Positions 35,935 to 43,325 of a stretch of 64,000 nt of DNA are shown here, in pieces. The stretch lies in the NCBI GenBank assembly GCA_964404255.1, contig CAYOJJ010000001.1, positions 186,001-250,000 on the forward strand. The letters run 5' to 3'. Origin of the DNA: JAFDZW01 sp964404255 (GTDB taxonomy: Bacteria > Bacteroidota > Ignavibacteria > Palsa-1295). The notes under the pieces were generated by a model. The model did no database searches. It was not told where the DNA came from and worked only from the letters and a program-made list of their open reading frames with translations. How positions within the stretch are numbered: the stretch's first letter is position 1; each line of letters begins with the position of its first letter. The position numbers were made by a program, and so were the translations under genes.

Positions 35935-35974
35935 AAAAAAAGCGCGTTTGCTGTTGGATACAAGCAAGCGCGCT
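35935..35974 (-). terminator. Terminator between the two ompH genes
   Basis: Read on the minus strand, AGCGCG and TTGCT pair with AGCAA and CGCGCT around a ten-base loop, with one mismatch, and a run of six T follows. It would end much of the transcript of the upstream ompH copy before the downstream copy. Confidence 0.7.
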
Positions 35975-36014
35975 CCTGAAAAATGCCCGAAAAATCGGGA
36001 AGAATCCGGTGACC

Positions 36015-36533
36015 TTATTTCAAGGCCTTCTTTACGTCTTCGGTCAGATCGACTACTGCCGTGCCGGTGAAGATGACGCTGTTCTTATCGAGAACGAGAT
36101 CGACCTTCTTCTTCTTGGCGACATCGGTAACGGTATTCTTGATCTTCTCGAGGATGGGCTTCAAGAGTTCGTTTCTGGTCTTGATGAGCTCGCCATCGGT
36201 CGAGTTAAACTTGGAGTTCTGGTAGGCTTGGATGCCCTGGCCCAACTGATCGAGTTCGGCCTGTGCTTTCTGCTTGGCATCTTCCGACATCGTCGATAAG
36301 ATCTTCATGTAGCTCTGCTGCTTTTCCTGAGCGGCCTTGGTCATCATCTGTACCGAATCCGTCCAGATCTTATTCAGATTCTTGATCTTTTCGTCGGCTT
36401 TCTTGGCATCGTCATAATTGTTGAGAATATCGTTGCCATCGACCACGCCGATCTTTTGGGCATATACGGATGCAGTGCCGAATACAGAGGCGGCGACCAC
36501 AGCAAAGAGGAAGAAACGTTTGACAGAATGCAT
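36015..36533 (-). CDS. OmpH/Skp-family periplasmic chaperone (second copy)
   Basis: 172 residues with a signal peptide (FFLFAVVAASVFGTASVYA), Skp-like KIGVVDGNDILNNYDDAKK and a coiled-coil arm, ending in LTEDVKKALK. Shorter than its neighbour and without the Pro/Asn tail. The two copies differ strongly, so the duplication is old, as often seen in Bacteroidota. It is separated from the next copy by a terminator, which allows separate levels. Confidence 0.85.
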   Translation of the reverse strand: MHSVKRFFLFAVVAASVFGTASVYAQKIGVVDGNDILNNYDDAKKADEKIKNLNKIWTDSVQMMTKAAQEKQQSYMKILSTMSEDAKQKAQAELDQLGQGIQAYQNSKFNSTDGELIKTRNELLKPILEKIKNTVTDVAKKKKVDLVLDKNSVIFTGTAVVDLTEDVKKALK

Positions 36534-36653
36534 TGTCGGTGATTCCTTTAATAAGTGAAACTGGAACTGTCAATTAAAATGACCCCTTTTAAGCGAAATT
36601 CCGGCCTAAAAGTTTCATCTTTCTAAGGCTTCGGGGAACCCGGCTGCCCGGCT

Positions 36654-37286
36654 TTAATGGATATTCCAGATGTCGCGGATGATGGGTTTGAGGCCGCTAA
36701 AGAACCATTCGACGGCAATAACCATCTCGATAAGGCCCATAAGCCGCAATAAGACCTTATTTCCGCTCTCGCCCAGCATCTTCAGGATGCGGTTTCCGCT
36801 GACCAGGGCAATATAGGTCCCGGCCATGATCACGAATACCACCCCAACGAGAATAGCCTTTTCCAGAAAGAGCTGCCCCTGGTTCATGAGCACGATAACG
36901 GTCGTGATAGCCCCCGGGCCTGATATGAGGGGAATGCCTATCGGGGTAATGGCGACGTCTTTTATATATTGGTTAGTGGCCTTATCGTCGTCATGCTTGG
37001 TTTTGCTCAGGCGTGCCTGCAGCATTTCATACCCCATTATGAAGAAGATTACCCCACCGACCAACCGGAAGCTATGAATAGAGATATGAAAGAACTGGAA
37101 AACGAATTGCCCGCTAATGGCAAAAAAGTAGAGGGTAATGAGCGCGGTAATAGAAGCGCGAAGCGCCACGCGCCGAACCTGATCGGCCGCCAGATCGCCG
37201 GTCATCGAGTTGAACACCGGCACAATGCTCAACGGGTTAACCATTGTCAACAGCGACACGAATGCTAAGAGGGTGTATTCCAGCAT
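36654..37286 (-). CDS. MarC-family integral membrane protein
   Basis: 210 residues with six TM segments and the family motifs VNPLSIVPVFNSMTGDL, FRLVGGVIFFIMGYEML and ITPIGIPLISGPGAITTV. MarC (UPF0056) proteins were once linked to multiple resistance, but their function is unknown. It stands alone, with 120 bases to ompH and 59 bases to the acquired cassette, and marks the left border of host-like sequence. Confidence 0.9.
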   Translation of the reverse strand: MLEYTLLAFVSLLTMVNPLSIVPVFNSMTGDLAADQVRRVALRASITALITLYFFAISGQFVFQFFHISIHSFRLVGGVIFFIMGYEMLQARLSKTKHDDDKATNQYIKDVAITPIGIPLISGPGAITTVIVLMNQGQLFLEKAILVGVVFVIMAGTYIALVSGNRILKMLGESGNKVLLRLMGLIEMVIAVEWFFSGLKPIIRDIWNIH

Positions 37287-37345
37287 AAGGGTGTATATAA
37301 CCGAGATTTAGGAGGAATGGAGCTATTTGAAAAAAGAAAGTCTAA

Positions 37346-38194
37346 TTAAACCTTCTGTAGGCAATTTTCTAATTCTATTTTAAGCCATTTGCTAATGTTC
37401 GGGAATTTAGCATTAATACTTTTTCGCCTATCTGCCATTCGTTTATTAAAATAAGTACGATAATAAGGATCTTCCTGTGCAATGTATCTTAAGATGCTAC
37501 TTAATACATTTAGTCTAGATGTTCCTCGTTGAACAAAGTAGAAGGTATAATTAACGGGTCGTGTAACTTTAGGCCTATGCTGATATGGTGACACTTCGTT
37601 GTCCTTTATTATTTTTTTAAAGATGGGATTATCTAATGTCAGCTCATAATAGTAAGCAGTATCAATACGATAATTAATGCTATTTCTTAATGAATTATCA
37701 GTACCATGTCTCGGGGGAGCAAGACCTAAATCCCAATGCCTATCACTTAAACGATTCAATCTCTCATCTGCAACATTTTCAAAAAAAAGATCAAATTCTA
37801 CTACATGATTTTCTTGAGATGTGGCCGGTACGTGAAGTTCAATCTCCTTTCTCGCAACTGAAATAATATTACAATGCAAAAATGAGGGTTCCCGAGTTAT
37901 AAAATTTACATGGAGACGATTAATTGCTTGGGCAGAAAAAAAACTTGAATAATATGCACTTACTGCACTCCAGTTAAAAAATCCTCTTCGACTTAGATCA
38001 TCGGCAGCAATTATATTAATAAGTGATTTTGCATAAAGATATTCTATATCCGACAAAATGTGATTTGCCACAGTTGTTAAGGATAAAGGTATACTAAAGT
38101 CGACATCTGAGAAATTCTCTCGAAGATATTGACTGAAAAACTTCTTGTTCCCATCACAATTTGCAAAAAACAAAGCTATATCATCTATTCTCAT
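37346..38194 (-). CDS. Unrecognised 282-residue protein of the methyltransferase/DGQHR cassette
   Basis: No family could be named with confidence. The sequence is soluble, AT-rich in codon choice and has an all-helical N-terminal half; the segment WSAVSAYYSSFFSAQAINRL (about 94-113) looks like the helix pair of HEPN-type proteins, but the usual R-x4-6-H active site is not evident. The C-terminal half is rich in Tyr, Arg and His (RPKVTRPVNYTFYFVQRG; DPYYRTYFNKRMADRRK). Its ATG overlaps the stop of the DGQHR gene by four bases (ATGA), so it is made together with it. It is the best candidate for an effector or restriction subunit, purely by position. Confidence 0.8.
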   Translation of the reverse strand: MRIDDIALFFANCDGNKKFFSQYLRENFSDVDFSIPLSLTTVANHILSDIEYLYAKSLINIIAADDLSRRGFFNWSAVSAYYSSFFSAQAINRLHVNFITREPSFLHCNIISVARKEIELHVPATSQENHVVEFDLFFENVADERLNRLSDRHWDLGLAPPRHGTDNSLRNSINYRIDTAYYYELTLDNPIFKKIIKDNEVSPYQHRPKVTRPVNYTFYFVQRGTSRLNVLSSILRYIAQEDPYYRTYFNKRMADRRKSINAKFPNISKWLKIELENCLQKV

Positions 38195-39762
38195 ATTAAA
38201 TCCCCGTCTAAAATTCGGACTTTTGAACCTCCTTCCATCCGATTTTTTTTCTTTATATAAGATATTATTAAAGTCGACGCATTTACTTGGGCTTGTACTC
38301 CCGTACCCGTCAAAAGCTTTGCGAAATTAAAATCACTTAAAGGTTCTAAAACAGACATAAGCCCTTGAACTGAAATTGACTGCCGATCCCTTGTAGCAAG
38401 ACTGAAAATTTCATGGAATGCTTTAACAAGTCCTCCAAAAACAGTGGTTTTGAAGATTGGCGTGTCCTCTTGATTCCATACATCCAAGAAAGTTGCTTTT
38501 ATTGCTTTAAAATAGAGTTTAAATAATTTATACTGTTCTTCAAATCCGAATTCTACAAATTTTCCTTTTCCTGGATCGACATATTCAATTAAAAGCGATA
38601 CAAATTGACTTAATGAAATTCCTCTTCCGCTATCGCCTGTTGTCCTAATAAGGTCAAAAAGAGGACTTTCTACATCGTCATTTAATTGTTTAGCTAGTTC
38701 TACCGCTCTCCTCTCAGCAGGCAAATCCTCAGAATCTAAATCTTCTATTGCCCCCTCGGTTAATTCTAGCAGATCGAGATAAAGAGAAGATGGTACACCT
38801 TTTTGAGTTCTATTAATTTTAATGAAAAGTCTAGCTTGATCCTGGATGCTTAATTCTAAAGTTGCAACTACTGGAAGTAGAATTTCTGGATCAGCTTCGT
38901 AACTTCCTTTAACTCGATGCTGTCCATCAATAATGAACCCAGCGGAACCACTATCATTTAAATAAAGCTTGTTCTCAGATTCCGAATATTCATAACTATT
39001 TTTATCAAGATTTACAAGAATAGAATTTGGGAGTACTCCGTGCTCGACACTGACAAATCTTCGAATATCATTAACTCGCGACTTAGAAAATGAGCGTTGA
39101 TACCCTTCTTCTTTATTTTCTATTCTTCTTGATACATCAAATTTATTATATATCTCTCCTGAGGATGCAATAAAAATTAAAAAGGGAATCTCATTTTGGG
39201 TAAATCTTATAGCTTTTAGCTCACTGAAAGTCTGACCATTTTTACTTGTTTTTTTTATTAGTGTTTGATTAATGGGAGGAATTGCATACTTATTTGAATA
39301 ATAATTATTTCCTCTTCTTACAATTAGACCTAATTCTTCTAACCACCCAAATATAGAGCTTGTTCTACGTGTAATGGTAGCCATTGCCATATTAAACGTA
39401 TTTTTTACTAGCTCCGATGCAAGTTGGCTACCGTTTAATCCATTAGGGCTGTGATCTAATATTTCAATAGTAATCGAAAATATTGGTAATGAGAGCACAT
39501 TTTCTATTAGTAGGTTCTTCCTATCATTCCCACTGGTTTTTACAAACTGTTCACCTTTTTCTGTTAGTTGAGATACATTCCTTTCTGTGACGATAAAACC
39601 CAACATTTCCGCAGCTCTTCTATAATATCTCCCTTGACGCGAATCAAAATCAAGGCCACTGGCTATCTCTTCATCCGAGACAGCTCCATTATAAATTAGC
39701 TCAACAACAGCAACGACCTTAGAAAGAAGATCTGCCTGTGGAATATCCTTGCTCTCAATCAT
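38191..39762 (-). CDS. DGQHR-domain protein with N-terminal winged-helix domains
   Basis: 523 residues. Positions 1-160 look like two winged-helix units (GAVSDEEIASGLDFDSRQG; GLNGSQLASELVK; SIFGWLEELGLIVRRGN). A DGQHR domain follows, with the eponymous motif in GFIIDGQHRVKGSYEA (DGQHR 279-283) and the accompanying segment ARLFIKINRTQKGVPSS. DGQHR proteins include DndB and DpdB, linked to DNA modification systems; the fold is ParB/sulfiredoxin-like. Here it is two bases after the methyltransferase gene. It could recognise DNA, act as a nuclease, or regulate; which one is open. Confidence 0.82.
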   Translation of the reverse strand: MIESKDIPQADLLSKVVAVVELIYNGAVSDEEIASGLDFDSRQGRYYRRAAEMLGFIVTERNVSQLTEKGEQFVKTSGNDRKNLLIENVLSLPIFSITIEILDHSPNGLNGSQLASELVKNTFNMAMATITRRTSSIFGWLEELGLIVRRGNNYYSNKYAIPPINQTLIKKTSKNGQTFSELKAIRFTQNEIPFLIFIASSGEIYNKFDVSRRIENKEEGYQRSFSKSRVNDIRRFVSVEHGVLPNSILVNLDKNSYEYSESENKLYLNDSGSAGFIIDGQHRVKGSYEADPEILLPVVATLELSIQDQARLFIKINRTQKGVPSSLYLDLLELTEGAIEDLDSEDLPAERRAVELAKQLNDDVESPLFDLIRTTGDSGRGISLSQFVSLLIEYVDPGKGKFVEFGFEEQYKLFKLYFKAIKATFLDVWNQEDTPIFKTTVFGGLVKAFHEIFSLATRDRQSISVQGLMSVLEPLSDFNFAKLLTGTGVQAQVNASTLIISYIKKKNRMEGGSKVRILDGDLI

Positions 39763-39764
39763 AG

Positions 39765-41681
39765 TTACTTCGCGATAAATAAATACTCTTTAACTTTATT
39801 TGCATTGCTCCCAATTTTATGATTTTGATTACCAAATGAATAGCGGTAATCAACCTCCTTCAACTCAACATGCTGCTTATATTTCTTTAAGAGTGCAATC
39901 ATTTCATCCTTTGAAGGAATGGAATTTGATGAATATGAAACTACTAAAATACTATCTTTAAACTTATCAAACAATCTATCGAGTGCTTGATTAACAGTTT
40001 TTTTTGAATCGAATGGTGAAGGGTACTTCTTAAATTTTTTTGTCTTTGTCGATTCATCAATTTCTAGTCCGCTCCAATTCTTTATCAACCCCTCTACGAA
40101 GTGATAACGCCTACTATAGTCATTGTCCGACTTAGAAGTAAGGTAGGGTGGATCGAGATATACTAGATCCGCAGACACATCTAAAGCAAAAACATCCTTA
40201 TTATATGACTTATTACTTTTTCCATTGTTAAAGACAGCATTATTAAAAGAATCAAAGTTTTCCAAGAAATGCTCCTTCAAAGTCAACTGCATATCACGTC
40301 GACCATCATCATATCTCAGTCCTACATAAGTAAAGATCCCCCTAGCCCGCTTTTTCATACAAGCCCTAGCAAGCGCGGAAAGTGCTATAGATTTTTTACT
40401 ATCGCTGCTTAACAAGTCTATGTTAGCACGAGTATTATCTAAGAATTCATTATCAATATCATCAAAAAAAATATTTTTAAATGTTTTTGATACGAACTTC
40501 CCCGCTTTCTTATTCAGCTTAAGCAACAGAGCTTTATCTTTTTCATCCAGCTTCTCTTTTGAATTCTCAATTAACGCTTTAGTAAAAGTTGATGACAAAG
40601 AAAGAAAATCATTTGAATATACCTCAATACCTTTTTCTTTGAGCATATAGGACACACATCCACTACCCGAGAAAGCATCTAATGCTGTATCAAACTTTAG
40701 GTCTTTAATAGAATCCCAGAGAAAAGGAAGAATTTTATATTTACTTCCCATATATCTAGTGCCAGGAAAATTCTTCAATAATTCATCTTTAGCATCAAAC
40801 GGCTTCTTCCCTGTTATTATTGCATCATAACTTGATCTAGTGTTAGCATTAGAGCTAATAAGCCGTTTAGCTTCCACAGTTTCAATATGATGTCCGAGAT
40901 ATAAACTTTTAACAAATGATGTATCTGAGTTAGTAAGTACTACTTTACACCCTGTTTTTACTATTCTATTAAATTCATCTCTTAGTTCTATATGATCCTC
41001 TTCGTAAAAGAAGTCTTTTGTATATCTTTGGAAGTCACCATAGCCTCCGACCGGATAATACGGAGGATCTAAAAAGATAAAATCTTCTTTCCCTGCATAC
41101 CGTCTAAGTACTGACTTATAGTCTGAGTATATAATAGTAGCATTTTGAAGAGCTTCACTTGCTTGCTTTAATCTATCGGCATCACATATGAGCGCATTAG
41201 GATTTTTCCCATATGGCACATTAAATCCACCACTTTTATTTACCCTATAGAGTCCATTATAACATGTTTTATTGAGATAAATAAATCTCGCGGCCCTTTC
41301 TAAGTCACTTAATTTTTCTGTATCTAATGATCTTATTTTATAGTAATTTTTCTCAGTACTTTTGTATGTCTTCAAAAGATCAATCAAATCATTAACTTTG
41401 TTTTTTACAATTATATAACAATTCACTAGTTCAGGATTTAAGTCTGAAAGAATTGCCTTGGGAGGATGCAATGCAAAAAACAACGCTCCCCCACCTAAGA
41501 AAGGCTCAATGTAATTATCAAAATTAAGGGGAACATACTTTAACAACTGATTTAAAAGTTGACTTTTCCCACCTGCCCATTTAAGAAAGGGCTTATAAGT
41601 AGCAGGTGTAGAGAGCAATGATTCCTGTATGAAACCGATTTGCTCAGAAGATATTCTTTTTGATGGGGTCTCGCGAAACAT
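39765..41681 (-). CDS. Fused double D12-class N6-adenine DNA methyltransferase
   Basis: 638 residues with two complete methyltransferase units. Unit 1 (about 28-285): FLKWAGGKSQLL (32-43), EPFLGGGALFF (59-69) and DPPY (205-208), like Dam/D12. Unit 2 (about 296-638): YMGSKYKILPF (300-310), ALDAFSGSGCVSYM (323-336) and DPPY (500-503). Both SAM-binding and catalytic motifs are intact, so both should be active. Fusion and size match M.FokI-type enzymes, in which each half modifies one strand of an asymmetric site; that site is unknown here. Codons are strongly AT-biased compared with host genes. A 147-base gap with no gene separates it from the controller. Confidence 0.92.
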   Translation of the reverse strand: MFRETPSKRISSEQIGFIQESLLSTPATYKPFLKWAGGKSQLLNQLLKYVPLNFDNYIEPFLGGGALFFALHPPKAILSDLNPELVNCYIIVKNKVNDLIDLLKTYKSTEKNYYKIRSLDTEKLSDLERAARFIYLNKTCYNGLYRVNKSGGFNVPYGKNPNALICDADRLKQASEALQNATIIYSDYKSVLRRYAGKEDFIFLDPPYYPVGGYGDFQRYTKDFFYEEDHIELRDEFNRIVKTGCKVVLTNSDTSFVKSLYLGHHIETVEAKRLISSNANTRSSYDAIITGKKPFDAKDELLKNFPGTRYMGSKYKILPFLWDSIKDLKFDTALDAFSGSGCVSYMLKEKGIEVYSNDFLSLSSTFTKALIENSKEKLDEKDKALLLKLNKKAGKFVSKTFKNIFFDDIDNEFLDNTRANIDLLSSDSKKSIALSALARACMKKRARGIFTYVGLRYDDGRRDMQLTLKEHFLENFDSFNNAVFNNGKSNKSYNKDVFALDVSADLVYLDPPYLTSKSDNDYSRRYHFVEGLIKNWSGLEIDESTKTKKFKKYPSPFDSKKTVNQALDRLFDKFKDSILVVSYSSNSIPSKDEMIALLKKYKQHVELKEVDYRYSFGNQNHKIGSNANKVKEYLFIAK

Positions 41682-41828
41682 TATTGTCTGCCAACAGCAG
41701 TTGTTTTTAAATAGGTGCCACTAATTATAGACTCAATTTATCAATTTTGTGGCCATTACTAATGAAAAAACCAAAAATTAGGCAACAAAGATCCAAGAAC
41801 TTTTCCTCATATTGGAAGAGTACTATTC

Positions 41829-42068
41829 TTACTTATCCCTTTTAACCGATTCTTTATAGCTTCCCTCCACCAAAAAATTATTGATAGGAACCCCTAATGC
41901 TTTAGCAATAGCATGAAGATTATCGACACTTATACCACGCTCTCCACGCTCTATCATGCCGATATAGTTATAGTGTAGCTTCGCTCTCGTTGCCAGCTTT
42001 TCCTGACTCCAACCCTTTTGCTGCCGGAAGCCCCGGATATTTTCACCTACGATCCTGCTCATTTTCAT
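41829..42068 (-). CDS. Small XRE-family controller protein
   Basis: 79 residues forming one helix-turn-helix domain: ENIRGFRQQKGWSQEKLATRAKLHYNYIGMIERGERGISVDNLHAIAKALGVPI. Size and sequence resemble the C (controller) proteins of type II restriction-modification systems, which first repress then activate their operon. It precedes the methyltransferase gene on the same strand, and a perfect palindrome lies in its promoter. A second ATG two codons later (42062) is possible. It could instead be an antitoxin-like repressor. Confidence 0.88.
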   Translation of the reverse strand: MKMSRIVGENIRGFRQQKGWSQEKLATRAKLHYNYIGMIERGERGISVDNLHAIAKALGVPINNFLVEGSYKESVKRDK

Positions 42069-42082
42069 AGGTGCGAATTAAG

Positions 42083-42112
42083 CAAAACCTGAAACTGAGT
42101 AATACTCACAAA
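42083..42112 (-). promoter_or_regulatory. Controller promoter with a 13-bp palindromic operator
   Basis: On the minus strand TTTG (42112-42109), an 18-base spacer and AGGTTTTG (42090-42083) fit the Bacteroidota promoter except for the first two bases of the -7 box. The spacer holds TGAGTA-A-TACTCA (42096-42108), a perfect 6-1-6 palindrome, exactly where a C-protein dimer would repress. The leader to the controller start would be about 8 bases. Confidence 0.55.
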
Positions 42113-42220
42113 TGTTTGTCTTCTTAGTGAGAGCATAATTTTTTAAGCAGCATCATCACTAAACATAGTAAAATCATGCGAAAATCGGCAATTCCCTTTT
42201 TAAGACCCTAAAGATGTTCC

Positions 42221-42297
42221 CAGGAGTAACCCTGCCACGGAAATACTCCTCATAGATGCCGTAACGATCGCCCCGGCCTAGAAACCGGGGCTTTTTA
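42221..42297 (+). ncRNA. Possible small structured RNA ending in a strong terminator
   Basis: AGGAGTA (42222-42228) pairs with TACTCCT (42244-42250); then GCCCCGG (42270-42276) pairs with CCGGGGC (42285-42291) and is followed by TTTTTATT, a textbook terminator. No plus-strand gene lies upstream to use this terminator, because the neighbour on that side is the controller on the minus strand. A small RNA is therefore a reasonable guess; the promoter is not clear and no known RNA family was recognised. The rest of the gap 42113-42220 shows no gene. Confidence 0.35.
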
Positions 42298-42299
42298 TT

Positions 42300-42538
42300 G
42301 TCTGAACCGTCCCGCCACGGCGGGTTTACAAGATTAATGGGATTTTTGGGATTAGTGGGATTACTACTATAATTCTATAAACTATTGTCTATCATTAAAA
42401 GCATGCTCTTTTTCAACCGAGTAAATTGATTGTTTGTATTTTTGATTTACCGATGCAATAGAAAAAAACTATCATTCATGCAGCGGCATTTTAAAAATCC
42501 CAGTTAATCCCAAAAATCCCATTAATCCCGGTTCAGAC
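42300..42538. repeat. Terminal-inverted-repeat element 1 (tips GTCTGAACC/GGTTCAGAC)
   Basis: A 239-bp unit whose left tip (42300-42362) and right tip (42481-42538) are inverted copies of one repeat: GTCTGAACCG, then GATTAATGGGATTTTTGGGA and so on. The left copy has a 22-base insertion with a CCCGCC-AC-GGCGGG hairpin. The interior (42363-42480) is AT-rich, codes for nothing visible, and holds TATTTTTG at 42437-42444 that could be a -7 promoter element reading toward the GxxExxY gene. The right tip ends three bases before that gene's ATG. Confidence 0.7.
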
Positions 42539-42541
42539 AAA

Positions 42542-42931
42542 ATGCTCGCCGATCGAGAACTAACGCATACAATAATTGGCTCTGCCATGAAGGTGCATGC
42601 CGAGCTTCGCTCCGGATTCCAGGAAGTGATTTATCAACGAGCGCTTGAAATTGAACTGAACGATGCCGGTTTAGAATTTCATCGTGAGTATGAAATGCCG
42701 ATCTTTTATAAACAGCACTCTATCGGGGTCAGACGAGTTGATTTTCTTGTTGCCGGGAAAATTTCTGTCGAGCTTAAGGCCGTTGCTCAGTTAGACGATA
42801 GCCATATTGCGCAGGCATTGAATTATCTGGAAGCCTATAATATCGAGACCGGATTGCTTATTAATTTTGGAGCTATGAGCTTACAGTACCATAGATTGAA
42901 GAATAAGAAATTCCGTCTGAACCGGGATTAA
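42542..42931 (+). CDS. GxxExxY protein, PD-(D/E)XK nuclease-like
   Basis: 129 residues of the GxxExxY family: THTIIGSAMKVHAELRSG, then GFQEVIY (the eponymous motif, about 23-29), and REYEMPIFYKQHSIG. The segment VDFLVAGKISVELKAV carries an Asp and, further on, E-L-K, the arrangement of PD-(D/E)XK nucleases; activity has not been shown for this family as far as I know. The gene lies exactly between two inverted-repeat elements: the ATG comes three bases after one tip, and the last codons (Leu-Asn-Arg-Asp-stop) are inside the tip of the other. It may be the maintenance or mobilisation factor of these elements. Confidence 0.85.
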   Translation: MLADRELTHTIIGSAMKVHAELRSGFQEVIYQRALEIELNDAGLEFHREYEMPIFYKQHSIGVRRVDFLVAGKISVELKAVAQLDDSHIAQALNYLEAYNIETGLLINFGAMSLQYHRLKNKKFRLNRD

Positions 42932-43325
42932 TGGGATTTTTGGGATTAGTGGGATTAAGGCGTGCCTCTATAGCACGTTTCCAATAGGTGAAAAAAGATC
43001 TACTTAGTAGCGTTTAAAGAGATTAAAAGAAGATTATTAGATCAAATACATCTTGATCTAAAACAACATTCAAGGCAACAGTATTTTAAAAATCCCAGCT
43101 AATTCCAAAATCCCATTAATTATGGGATTTATAGGATTTTTGGGATTTAGGCTCGCCTGTCTAGCACGTTTCCACTAGGTGAAAAAAAGATCTACTTAGT
43201 AGCGTTTAAAGAGATTAAAAGAAGATTATTAGATCAAACACATCTTGACCTAAAATAAAACTTAGGGCAACGGCATTTTAAAAATCCCAGCTAATCCCAA
43301 AAATCCCATTAATCCCGGTTCAGAC
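42915..43325. repeat. Terminal-inverted-repeat element 2, a tandem dimer of about 191 bp
   Basis: The left tip (42915-42957) and right tip (43271-43325) are inverted copies of the repeat of element 1; 34 bases are identical. Inside are two direct repeats about 191 bases apart (42961 onwards and 43152 onwards; shared landmarks TAGCACGTTTCCA and GATCTACTTAGTAGCG), separated by a palindrome near 43092-43148 that looks like two repeat tips joined without their outer nine bases. Each half also holds a hairpin (TTAGATCAA at 43037-43045 with TTGATCTAA at 43053-43061). No reading frame. It spans the gap between convergent GxxExxY and cysS and overlaps both 3' ends. Confidence 0.75.

Noticed and set aside
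35902..35967. Longer N-terminus of the first ompH copy
   Set aside because: The extra codons overlap the terminator hairpin between the two ompH genes and place charged residues before a normal signal peptide.
37346..42068. A prophage or transposon as carrier of the defence cassette
   Set aside because: No integrase, transposase or phage structural gene and no tRNA-type attachment site is seen; only the small repeat elements lie next to it.
42915..43325. Repeats read as a possible CRISPR array
   Set aside because: Units are about 191 bases, only two copies, with no short regular repeats and spacers and no cas genes nearby.
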